A model generated the notes under the pieces. It was not told where the DNA came from, did not search any database, and saw nothing but the letters and a program-made list of their open reading frames with translations. The position numbers were made by a program, and so were the translations under genes. From Progne subis subis (lineage: Eukaryota > Chordata > Aves > Passeriformes > Hirundinidae), in contig JAKJHU010000670.1 of the NCBI GenBank assembly GCA_022316685.1, positions 62,001-126,000 on the forward strand: DNA of 64,000 nucleotides, read 5' to 3'. This document shows, in pieces, positions 36,584-48,255 of the stretch. Each line of letters opens with the position of its first letter. Positions within the stretch are counted from its first letter, which is position 1.

Positions 36584-36977
36584 ACTAAAATTCAGATCTG
36601 CTGTCCATCAGATTGCATCAATAACATATTCTATCCATAGCTAGTCACTAAATTTTTACTAGAAACTGTATTTAAAAGACAGAAATAATTTTATTAAGTG
36701 GACATGAAAATACTAGGGGGTGATTTTTGCTTATTTTTTTAATTTATTGAAGGTGTTTCTTCATTATTTTTTTGGTGGGTTTTTTTTTGGGTTTTTTTTT
36801 TTTTAGGTATTGTTGGTATGTGTGTATTGCATTTCTGCTTACATTTAAATTATTTCTTGTTACTATGTACAATAACATGTAATGCCTCTCAAACCTGATT
36901 TTTGTTAATACCAAGCTTCTGATACTACAGGGAGCATCTTCACCCTTACAATGAAAGTGCTGAGAACCTGGTCCAGT
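36584..36977. other. Unique DNA with a T/G run
   Basis: No gene was seen. A T/G-rich run lies at about 36762-36806. Confidence 0.45.
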
Positions 36978-37396
36978 CAGCCAGAGGAGCTGTGGCTGCC
37001 CCTGTATCCCTGGCAGTGTCCAAGGCCAGGCTCGGAGCTGCCTGGGATAGTGGAAGATGTCCCTGCCCATGGCAGGGGGTGGAACAAGATGAGCCTTGAC
37101 AAAACGAGAATACACTGTCTCAGGCTGCATCAAGGGAAATATAGGTTGGATATTAGGAAAAAGTTTTTCATGGAAAGAGTGCTAAGGTACTGGAATAGTC
37201 TGCCTGGGAGTCACCAATCCCTGGATGTGTTTAAAAAAGACTGTATGGGGCACTCAATGCCATGGTTTAATTGAGGTGTTAGGGCATGGGTTGGACTCAA
37301 TGATCTTGAAGGTCTCTTCCAACCTCCACATTCTGTGATTCTGTGATTCTGTGTCCCTTTCAACCCAAACCATTCTGAGATTATTTGGTTCTATGC
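36978..37396 (+). mobile_element. CR1 LINE fragment (outer), interrupted
   Basis: The left part (to about 37097) matches the 27.2-kb CR1 subfamily up to 'gatgagcctt'. The right part (from about 37353) resumes with 'tccctttcaacccaaacc' and a decayed ATTCTATG tail. In the uninterrupted 27.2-kb copy these two texts are adjacent ('gatgagctttaaggtccctt'). The 255 bp between them are another CR1. Confidence 0.85.
37098..37352 (+). mobile_element. CR1 LINE fragment (inner), nested
   Basis: A copy of the subfamily seen at 17360-18273, from 'aaacgagaatacactgtctc' to two-and-a-half ATTCTGTG units. It encodes the C-terminal ORF2 remnant [10 protein letters not shown]...LRYWNSLPG in frame. It lies inside the outer CR1 in the same orientation and is therefore younger. 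Confidence 0.85.
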
Positions 37397-40300
37397 TTTT
37401 ATGTTATTGAAAAACCTTTATGCCTGTGATTTCCTTAAAAGCACAGGTGTTAGAAATATTAAACATTAGGACACTGGCATCATCCAGTCAAGGTGCAAAA
37501 CCCATGCTGTCTTGGAGAAAGATGGAGAAAAGAAAGGTGGAAATGCAAATATGATACATACATAAAGACCCTGCAGACTCTCATGGTAAAATACTAAAAA
37601 AGGAGAATATAAGAGAAAATGTGGTCACTAAACCCTACTGCTGAATAGAATTAATCATTAGACTTTCAGATACGGAAGGGACCTACAAGGATTACCCAGT
37701 CCAACCCCTGTCCCATGTGATAAAGTATTCAAGGGAGAAGAATAATATATTTCCCAGAAATGTGCAATTAGCCTACCAAAATTATATGCATCAATGTTTA
37801 AAAAGAATTTGTGGAGCAAAACATTTTGTTCATTATAGTGCATTGTTGAAAACTGCTCTGCACCAAATAACTCCAGATTAAAGCTCATTAACTTAAAATG
37901 TAGAAAAATAACTAGTAAAGGATGATATAACTTTTCAATGTTTTGGATATTCTTAGGCTTCAGCAATGTCTCCTTCCATACCGTGTATTCTAATTTATCC
38001 TCCTAAAAATAGCCTTCCTGCTCGCACAACACTGATCAACACTGATTCTTTAATTTAAATAAATACATAAATAAATAAAAATCCTACAAAACAAATGCTT
38101 GCAGATCTTTAAAATCCTTGATGATCCGAACACAATTATGAAAAAAAACCCCGAACAAACAAACAAACAAACCAGAGCAAACATAATGGGCTACTGTACA
38201 CAATCTGTGAGATTTATGAAAGAAACCCCTTTGTTAACCTTGAAGTTCCTGTAGCAAGCACATTTACCATAAAAATTAACATTTCAAAACTGCCAGAAAT
38301 TGAGATGAAATCATGAAAATACTTTAATTTGACCTGTAATGTGCACAGGCTGCCCCCCCCTTGTATCAAACATTACCATTTCAGACTGAATTTCCAGAAT
38401 TTTGTGGTGGTCTTCAGACTTCAGTACATTAACAATTATAGAGTATCAGTACCTTGGTTGAAACAGAACCAGCTTCAGGTGATTAGAAAACCCAGAAGAG
38501 TCCAGTGATTTCAATATTATCAAATTATTGCTCCCATTTTGCAGCTTGTAAACAAACCCTTATGCAGCTACGTAAACAATAGATCCACTTCTAAAATCGT
38601 TATATTTTGCCCTCTAAGTATGAAGAGAAAGGCTAAGGATGAGATAAGAAAATAAAATGACAACTCAGCTTCTTCTGGCAATTCAATCAGTATGCTCTGG
38701 ATTAAACAACAAAGCTGTTGCTAAAATTTTTTTTCAAAATTGGACAAATCAGCAAGTTGACATCTCCCTGCATCTTGGGCAAGAATGCATTTCTGTGATA
38801 AAACAGGTAAATGCCTGTGAGTTATTTTATTTAACATTTACATGCACATGATCGCCCAGGCATCTGCTTTCATCTGTTGTAAAATACTTGATTCTGATCA
38901 ACTGTTCTCCACTCTGCAGCTGAGTAGAAGCCCTAAAGAAGAACATTAGGTAGAGATAAAAAAGCTTGGCTGGAATACTTACGAATTTGCAAGCGCTGTT
39001 GCCATGCTCAAGTAGATTTCCTTCTAATACTCTGAAATCCCTGATTCACACTTGGATTGTCAAACCCAGGAAGTTAAAAGCATATTGAGGGCCTGAAAAA
39101 TGTCCTCCCTGTGTCTCAGCTGTTTGTTTGGCATCATGGTGCTCAGATTCAAAGAAACTACACGACTTGTCTGGCTGGCTGTGAGATTTTGGGGTTGGAT
39201 GTTTTTGTTTGTACTCATGGGCCCAAAACCAGCCTCTCTGCTTTTCAGAAGTTATTTTCAACAGGCATGTGAGTCATTCTTGTTTCTTTGCATAAAGCAA
39301 TGCTCTCTTTCCTGACTTCTTACTGCCTCTATCATACCAAAAACTGTCACCTTCTCTCATTCATTTTATCAGCTTCCTCTGCTATTTGCTCCAGTGACCT
39401 TTTCTCTGAAGCTCTGTCAGAGTTTCTCTGTGTCTCATACACATCATGCTGGCCCTTCCTTACTCCTAAAGCTGTAAAACAAGCAAATGAACCTCACACT
39501 TCTGTCCTTCAGATAATAAAAGTGTGAATAAGGCTTAGGGGAAAAAAAAAAAATCCCTTAGAGATCAAGGATCTTGGGCTGAGGATAATCATTTTCATGT
39601 CTCCCGGAACCGAGATTAATTTGAGATTCTGAAAAAAAAAAAGATCTTTAACTTTCCTGTGTAGTTCTTAGGAGCTGTGAAGGCAGTTTCACTTAAATGA
39701 TGCTGTAATTCTCAATTCCCACATGAAACATCCAAAGATCTGGGTTCCTCCTTGTCAAAAATGTAACTGCAACAGAGATACTTTAGAGTTCTGCATGACG
39801 GAGAGCAAAGACAAAGATGGGGAAAGACAAAAATAAACATTCAGTAGATGACTGGCAAACTGAGGCGGCTACACAAAAGCCCACTTAAGTTGCTTGTGGG
39901 TATTGGTATATTCAGAACATGACAGACACCAACTGTTGGCATGACAATAAGGAGGGAGAGTAATTTTTGCAGGTTATGGGGGAAGATCTGAAGATATTGT
40001 TGGTCATAATAATGCACTTGTTAGAGAAAGCCTTTGAAGGTGGCGAGATTTGACATGAGGACACTTGCCCTTTCTCCCATTTTCCCTTCACAGTCATACT
40101 CAGAGGTTAAAACCTACAAATATGAGCCAGGGTTGGGGACACAGGGAAAGAGCTGCATCTTCTTGCAGGAACGGGACCCAGAGTGTAGAAATCCTGTGTT
40201 TACAAACAGATATCATGAACTTTGTGATGGAGGAAATGGGACACCAAGTTTTATGAATATCGTTAAGATATCTTAAAGCAAACATTGGATTAAACTCTGA

Positions 40301-40817
40301 GAATTCAGCTCTGCTTCTTCCCAGAAGAGTGAGGATGTGCAAGCTTCTCTTACGAAATCTTCTGGTGGAACACAGCTCCTTCCAGCACTCTAACAGGAAG
40401 GATACAGTACTTAATCAATGATTGTCTTTTCTAATGAACAGCCTCTGCTCATTTAGTCATCCCCCACTGAAGGGAATTCAGCTAACCTGAAAATATAAAT
40501 TCCAGCTGCCAGAGATGCCTACCCCAGAGGACCTGAGGCAAGACTGCGTCCCAGGATTTAATTTGTGGCTGTCTGCCTGCCTGCTAGCAGGTGTGTAAGC
40601 CAAGATTTAGCCTGTGTGGTGGGTGGAAGAGCTCTGGCTCCAGCACAACTGAAACTCTGACACAGAACATGTGGAGCACAGGCCTTTCAGCTGACTGTGA
40701 AACAACTCATACAGCTCACCCACCTGGTATGAAGCTTTTTAGGGGATGAATTTTCACTTTTTCAATCAAGAGACATTTAGACATTGCATGTCTGTACAAC
40801 GTATTTGAAACCGGACA
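37397..40817. other. AT-rich unique DNA
   Basis: No gene was recognised. A probable CR1 tail lies at 37655-37715 and an (AAAC)n-like run at about 38145-38173. Confidence 0.45.
37655..37715 (-). mobile_element. Probable CR1 3' end fragment
   Basis: On the minus strand it reads 'ggggttggactgggtaatc' followed by 'gtaggtcccttccg', as in the CR1 3' UTR. The terminal repeat is not preserved. Confidence 0.5.
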
Positions 40818-41040
40818 TCATGGAAAGGTTTGGGCTGGAAGGGACCTTAAAAATCAACCCATCCCACTCTCTGCCACAAGCAGGGACACCTTCCACTATC
40901 CCAGGCTGCTCCAAACACCGATGTCCAACCGAGCCTTGGACACTTCCAGGGATCCAGGGGCAGACACATCTTCTCCGGGCACCCTCTGCCAGGGCCTCCC
41001 CACCCTCACAGAGGGAAGAATATTTTTCTTTATGGATATG
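40818..41040 (-). mobile_element. CR1 LINE 3' fragment
   Basis: On the minus strand it matches the GC-rich subfamily at 27.2 kb. Shared blocks are the 'tgtctgcccctggatccctgg' region, 'agtgtccaaggc', 'gggatagtggaaggtgtccc' and 'aaggtcccttccagcc'. Its terminal tail is eroded. The 147- and 98-codon open frames here are CR1 artefacts. Confidence 0.85.
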
Positions 41041-41550
41041 TAACCCACCATTTCCCAATCTGACCTGGCAGCATTCATGACCATGTTCACAGATGCCATG
41101 AACATGGTAAAGGTGTAGAGAAGATTCTGCCTTTTCTGTAGGCAACTCTTGGCCTTTCTCTCTCATGTAATTGGCACCAACACAAAAGCAACATTTATTC
41201 TGCTTATAGATGACTCCCAAAACTTCATGTCACAGTTGTGAATGGTGGAACTCAACAGAAAGTGGATTCTGCATGATCACACCATGTTTGTGGATTCTTG
41301 TAAGAGCAAAATTGCTATTTCTAGTTAACCAATGTATATCTGGGTATCAGCAGAACATGGGGCATCACATGTAGTTCTTCTCTTAGAGGAAAAACCTGTG
41401 ATTCCCCTGCTGTTTTCCTCTCAGTGCAGCGTGTGCATTTACAGAAAATAAACCAAAACATACTACTTTCTTGAGCAGAAATTTTTACGAGGAAGGAATC
41501 TGTTACAAGCAAACCCAAGTGAGATCTCATCTCTTAGTCATTACAGAACC
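41041..41550. other. Unique DNA
   Basis: No feature was recognised between two CR1 pieces. Confidence 0.4.
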
Positions 41551-41662
41551 TCTGAGTCATTTAGATTGTAAAAGACCCTTCAGATCATTGAGTCCAACCT
41601 TAGGGTTGGAATCTTTAAGGTCTTCTGCAGCACAAATGACTCCAGGATTCTAAGGTTCTATG
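41551..41662. mobile_element. Inverted pair of CR1 3' ends
   Basis: The left half (to about 41604) is a CR1 3' end on minus ('ttggactcaatgatctgaag' in reverse). The right half (from about 41605) reads as a CR1 3' end on plus ('aggtcttctgcagcac...gattctaaggttctatg'). The halves are imperfect inverted repeats of about 50 bp each and could fold as a hairpin. Confidence 0.6.
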
Positions 41663-44600
41663 CATTCAGGCTCTTGCATGTACACTGTACTTGACTTGAA
41701 ACATCCCAAGTGTTCCTTCCCAAAATGTTAAGCATGGCAATTTAAAGCTGCAGAATGATCTAGCCAGGGTTTTATATTTGAAAGATCCTGACTTGTTTTC
41801 TTATTAAAAAGGCACATTCACAGGCAGTGGATCACACAGCCATTTAAGCAAAACTTAAACTCACCAACTTTCTGAGCATTCTTTAAAAGCCAGCAAATTG
41901 CTTTCATTATCTCTAAATGCCACTGAAGACTTGTATAGAATAATAGCTATCCTGGCTGTCTTTTTGTCTCATCAGGCTTTGCAAGAGAAACAGAAGAACA
42001 GCTTGGGAATGGGGTGCATTATTTTGTATTATGAAATCCACAGCAAAATCCTCATAAACCTGTGATTGTCTTTACATTTAATCTCATTGTGCAGCCAGAC
42101 ACAGTGGATGAGTGTACCTTACAGGTGTTTTCATCTGTGGTGTTAATTCAGAGCAAAAGACTAAAATGTGGTAACCATGGGAAATGAGTAGATGCACAAA
42201 TAAATAACACCTGTTTTTCATTACTGTATTAAATGATCCTCAGGGTACTTTAAAAAAGCCCATTAAAGAACAGAAGGGAATCAGGTGCTCCTGACTTCCT
42301 TTATTGTTAAATATAAGTGGGAAAAGCAAACAAATAAAAACCCCAGTTTTGGCCTACACCCACTCTCTGTGTCATTTACTGCTACAACCCTTATCTCCCA
42401 ATCTTAATTAAAGAATTGTTGTGAAAATATTTGTTGCATTTCTGTCTCTAATTAATGCTACCTCTCTGCACATGAGACTTAACCCAATACTGAAGCAAAT
42501 CTTAGGCAAAAATTACCCAAGAAATTTGGAATGGCATTTTGCATTTAACCTTGTGAAAACAGTACGACTCAACTGGAGTAAAATTAAACTGTGACATATA
42601 CGAAAATCCTAAAAGAAGTTATATTTTATACTCTCACAAATAATAAAAGCCATTCAGAGAAGCTTGAATCATTTATATGCAGAACTGTTTACACAGATGT
42701 TAAATAATAAATGCACTGTTGTACCTCAAGAAAACAGACAATATTTATGACAGCACCCCAACTGCAGGTAAGCTCTTTCCCATTAAGTATTTATGAAGTA
42801 GTTTGGAACTTCCACCTATGCTTGTGTTAACCCAGTCCTAAAAGATGGAAAATTGGAAGATGGAGTTTGTGCTTTGTATAGCTCTCCCATTTTAACCATC
42901 CAGTTACCTTTGAAACTACTTTGACTCTGCCCTCTTGGCAAGATTGATTCACTCTCAGAACAAGTTTCTTGAAATAATTTGTGTCTAAAAATGCAAGTCT
43001 CTATCTTATCAGCACCTTGAATCTAACACTTGAGTTCTTTATTTCCATTTATACCTGTTCCTTTTGCACAGGTATATGAAAGCACCTGGCAATATCACAG
43101 TTTCAGATCAAGTCAATTCATGTCCTGGAACAGCATATCAGGTCTTTTTTTAAAGCATTGTTATCTAAATATATATATATATTTTAAAATGCCATATTTT
43201 TATATGCTTTGTCCTTCTGCTTTTAAGGTGATATCAGGACAAATTGTCAGCCTTCTGTTCTGTGGACAGGTGGGGAGAGAGGTCTGCTGATGCAAAGACA
43301 GCACTTGCTCTAAAATAGAAATGATATATAAATAGTTGTACCCTGAGACACAGTTTGAGTTCAGTGGCTCACATGCCTGTCACTGTAATAAAATGTTTTA
43401 GGAAAAATTACAGTGTATTACACCTTTAAGCTTCTAAAATCTTCCCAAGTGCTAGAATCTTAAATAGGGGAGATTAGCATTTTTAATTTTGCCATATACA
43501 TGTATGTAATTACATGTCTACCCCTTGGCATATATACCCAGTCAGCATTTAAAGCTATAATTTCCCCTGAGAGGTATTATACTTAGAAACTGCAGAAATA
43601 AAGAATGGTCATCACATCTTGAGTAGGAGAGCTGCAGGAAAAAAAAAAAAAAAAAACAAAAAAAAAAAAACCACACCACAACAACCAAAACCAGATTTAC
43701 ACAGTAATATCTTGCACACAGTAGAAAAGTCAACCTTTTCCACACCTTTAAAATAAAAAGTGACTATATGAAGACAGCAAAAGGAATGTGGATTGCTTGA
43801 AGTGTGCTTACTGCTTTATTGGCCAGTTTGGGCTGAACCATGGTGTTATGTGTGGGCCAAATTGAAATGTGACAAATTAAAAAAATGAAAATTGAACATA
43901 TGAATCCAGCAAGGATGATGAGACCAATAAACTGATGCACAGGGCTGAAAGCTTGATGACTAGAAGCACTTAAACTTCAGCTGTAAAATCATGGAGGGAA
44001 GGTAGATCTCATCATTGCAAGCACCTCATGGCAAATCAAAGATCAAATCTCAGAATGTACTGAAGGATATTGACTTTAGGGGAGGGGGAAAAAAGCCTTT
44101 TGAAGGCATTCTTGGGGCAGGACTTAAGGGAGTTGCTGAACAATTCCTTTCACTGAAGTTATCAGAAGACATGAGGAAAGCTGAGTCTGCACCAAAGAGC
44201 CATCTGCCTTCTCTTCTTTCCTGAGTTTCCATAATAATCCTAGCTAGAAAGCCAAGAAAAACAGAATCTACTTCCTTGTTATAAATTTAATAAATTAGGA
44301 GATATTTAAAATCATACTGGATTGCCATAATGTGTAAAGTAAAAAATTATTCTATAATTTTATCAGAAATCAGGTCATTCTTTTATTGTATATGTGTCCG
44401 TATTCCTCTGTCACAGGCTTTCTTCCCATGCAGTTTACTTTTTAAAAGCAGACACAGAAAAATTTGAGAAAATATATAGTGTTAATACAGAAACTGTGCA
44501 AGTCTGATACCAAAGGAAGGCACGTTTACAAATGGAAAGCAAAACAAAATAAAAAACAAAGAGCCTTTCTGCATTTGTCCTTAGAAGTTAGACATGATTG

Positions 44601-47454
44601 GAACATACTGTGGTAATCTCCTTTCATACTGACCTATTGTGTGTCATTATTTAGATACTTTGGTTATAAAAATATATTTTATTGTGTGAAAGAGGCTAAG
44701 GAGTCCTAAACCATATTGCATTTGTGCCTGGGGAGGAAGGAAAATCTTTACCCTGTTCTCTAAACTGCTCCTGCATATCAGAGTCTGTCCTCTGGGGGTG
44801 GTTAATGAGGAACACATGGGTGATGGACAAGATCCAGGAGAAGCCAACCATGCAAAGCTCCTGCTGTAACCACCCACCAGCAAAAAAACACAGAAACCAT
44901 CAGTTATTGGAGATTTCTCACTGGGAGGCACCCATTTGCAATGCAGAAGATTTTCTCTAGAGTAATTTTCTGCCTGTCAGGGGTTTGATAATTCCTACAG
45001 CTCTGCTCCTAAAATTCCACACAGGGTCCAACAATGTGGCAATTTAAAACCACCAGAACAGGCTGTGTGTCCCTTTGAGTAAATTTTTTAAAAAAATTAT
45101 TATTTATTTATTATTATTTAATATTTTATTAATTATTTATTCATTATTAATTATTTTATTAATTAATTAATTAATTTAAAAATTTTATTAATGTGGAGCA
45201 CTGGGGGTGTTGTCCTCCATCCTTCCAGTAAGACTCAGGGGTTTAGGAAGGAACAGGTGAAAGTGTGGCCAGTGCCACACTCGAGGTTTTGCCTCCTACA
45301 ATCATGGATAAACCTTTGAGAAACCTTTGGGAGTGATGGGATTCCCTCAAGAAGCATTGCTGAATCTGTTCCAACATGGAAGAATTAATTAGGGATGTCA
45401 CCATCGGTGGCAGCATTTGCTACAGTGGCTGTGGCCTGGTATAACACACAATAATGAGGAGTATGGGCCAGGAGTAAAATAGAGTCAGGATCCCTAATTT
45501 TAATACAAACTTGTTGACTTTTAAGTAACTAGTGGATGGGATTCCTTGGGAATCCACTGCCCTTGGTAAAAAAAAAGGAGGAAACCCAAACCAGCAGCTT
45601 TTTAATGGAATTTTTCTTAAGTGCAAGAGCTCTCAATTCTGACAGGTAAAAAACTAGGTAAACAGAGGAAGGGATCAGCACGGCTCAGGAAGGACTTTTA
45701 GGTCAAACTAAAGTGTGAGGAGGAAATACGCAGATAATGGGACCAGGGATATCTGTACTGGGAAGAATATAGGGACACTGCTTGGATGTGGAGAGATGGG
45801 GTTAGGAAAGGTAAAGCAGAGCTGGAACAGATTTTGGCAATGAAATTGAAGAATAATGAGAGCTTTTACTAAGTACACTGGCCAGAAAACGGGTATGAAA
45901 GAAAAGGTGCCCCCCTTGCTGCCGTGTAGATAAGACAGGAAAGCTGGTGACAGCAACATGAGCCACATAAAAGTGCTCAGCAAATCTTGTTTCCCTCAGT
46001 TTTCAACATAATACATCTTCCCAAGTTGCTCAAGTCTGTGAAAATCAATACAGGGGCTGGAGGAGTGAAGTTGCTCCCATCACAAAAGAAAGTCAGGTTT
46101 GAGATGGACACGAACATGCACAAACCTGTTGTTCCTGACAAGGTGTATCCTGGACTCCAGAGGGTATGATGCAGTGTCCAAGCCACTCTCCATCATATCT
46201 GATAAGTTGTAACAGACAGGTGATGTCCTAGTGTTGGAGAAAGGGAAATGATGCACCCATTATTAAAAAAGAGTAGAAAGGAGAGCTCTGGGAACTCCAG
46301 AAGGGTGACTCAGCCACATCCATGCCTGTTCCATGCCCTGGACTCACTCTACTATATATTTCCCCCCTCTGAGAAAGGTGTAACCATATATTACTGTCTC
46401 CTTCCTCTTCTTGGGAACATGAATTTGTCAGACATCTACATAACTCAGGACTCTTCAAAAATGATTAGAATGTGGACTGGAATTGTTTGTTTCCTAATGA
46501 AATTTGGAGCCCAGGATACTTGCCTCCATTCCAAAACACCTCCTTCAAAACACAGTCACAGATGTAGAAGTGGTCACTGGCCTGCCTACCCCTGAACTTA
46601 TCAGGAGAATCCTTCATTGTATTTAAAAGTGCCTTCCCATTAGCTTTGGAATGCCTTGCTGAATCTACTTGGTGAAAGTATTTTTAAAATTATTATATTT
46701 TATATATGTATTTTCTGAATCTTCTTCTTGCTCTGTTTATTATTGCAATGAAAGACTACAAAGCTTGAAATCATTGCCTTCAATAAACTGGCAAAATCAC
46801 AGCATTTTTTAAACAACCTACATGAATGCCTGTAATTAATCTACTTTCTTAATAGATCTCATAGTTCTGAGCACTCTGCAATTATATGTTTAACAAAAAG
46901 AATGGTACTTACAAGTTGTATACTGTGACTAATGTGAGCCATTTCCCAGATATTTAATTTTACAGTTCACGTACCTGATTTGAAAATAAATATTCTTATT
47001 CTACCCCTTTCCACCTTTAAAAAAGCTAAAAACCAGATTTGAACAGGTTCCCTACTTTGTAAGTACTTTCATAGCTATGTGAGTCCAAAGAAAATATCAG
47101 TACTTCCATTCTTATGAAGTATAGAGCATAGAAAATAGAAAAGGGAAATAAAATAAGCTCCAACTTTCTTTTATATTTTTCTCCTTTGGATAACTCTTCC
47201 AGAAAAAAAACCCCAAAACCGTATGATTTTTTTTTTTCCTGCATAGTTACAAGGCCTTGAGTTAAGATGCAAAAATAAGCAATCGTCTATTAATAATACC
47301 CAAAAATATTAATTTTGTCCACAAACTGTATAGTGTCTTTTTCATCATGGACAGTAAAATGATCCTGTAGTGGAAAGCAAATATTTCCTTAAGTGTCCTG
47401 TAGTCACAGAATATTTGAATTGACAGTATTATCTGGGGCACAGCTTCCTGGTTT
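41663..47454. other. AT-rich unique DNA
   Basis: No gene or LTR was recognised. It contains an A-rich run at 43639-43671 and the AT-only repeat at 45085-45195. Confidence 0.45.
45085..45195. repeat. (TTA)/(TTAA)-rich AT tract
   Basis: About 110 bases of A and T with almost no G or C, including TTATTA, TTTA and four ATTA/ATTAA units, followed by 'aaaaattttatta'. Confidence 0.85.
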
Positions 47455-48255
47455 TCAGCCTTTGTGGTGACAAGAGGAACCCAGGATGAACTAGCGTTGA
47501 TCTCAGGACTCGTGACCTCATGGGAGAGGCCCATGCTGGAGCAGCCTGTTCTTGAAGGGCTGACACCATGGAAAGAGATCCACAGGGGAGCAGGGTGTGC
47601 CTGAAGGACTGATCCCATGGGGGGACCACTCAGCAGCAGCCTTTTCCTGAAAAACTGACCCTCTGAGAGGGGACCCACATATGAGCAGTGGGTTTCTGAA
47701 GGACTGACCACGTGGAAGTGACTCATGCTGGAGAAATCAGCTCCTGAAGGACTGACCCTGTGGAGAACCCACGCTGGAGCAGGCTGTTCCTGGAGAACTG
47801 CAGCTCCTGAACGAGGTTCACATTGGAGAAGTTCATGGAGGACTGTCTGCACAAAGGAGGGACCCCACAGTGGGGCAGGGACAGACAGTGAGGAGTCCAA
47901 CCCCTGAGGAGGAAGGAGCAGCCGAGACAATGTGGGACGGTCTGACCATGGCCCCCATTTCCCTGAAACCCTGAACCACTGCAGGGTAGGGAGGAGGAGA
48001 AATCAGGAGTGGGAAGAAGGGAGTGGTGGGAAAAAGGTGTTCTAAGACGCTGGTATTTCTCTCATTACCCTGCTTGGATCTGATGTGTAATAAATTAAAC
48101 TGGTTTCCCTGAGTCCAGTCTGCTCTGGTCATGATAGCAACTGCTGAGGGACCTTTTCCTGTCCTTATCTTGATCCTGGAGCCTTTTGCTGTATTTTCTC
48201 TCCTCTGTCCAGCTGAGGAATGAGAGCAGCTTTGGTGGGCACCAGGTATCCACAC
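47455..48255 (+). mobile_element. Degenerate LTR with internal ~45-bp repeats
   Basis: The right part has the look of an avian ERVL-type LTR: 'gaggagtccaacccctgagg', then a polyadenylation signal AATAAA at 48089-48094, then 'gtccagctgagga' and 'ctttggtgggcacc'. The left part (47500-47880) is a series of about seven degenerate units of about 45 bp with the core 'ctgaaggactga..c..tg' and 'ggagcag'. Neither terminus is intact and no duplication was found. Assignment to a family rests on remembered features and was not searched. The 222-codon minus frame is antisense to these repeats and shows no domain. Confidence 0.6.

Noticed and set aside
47262..47930. 222-codon open frame on minus
   Set aside because: It lies antisense over degenerate ~45-bp repeats of an LTR-like element, with no domain. 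Stop codons are rare because of the repeated motif composition.
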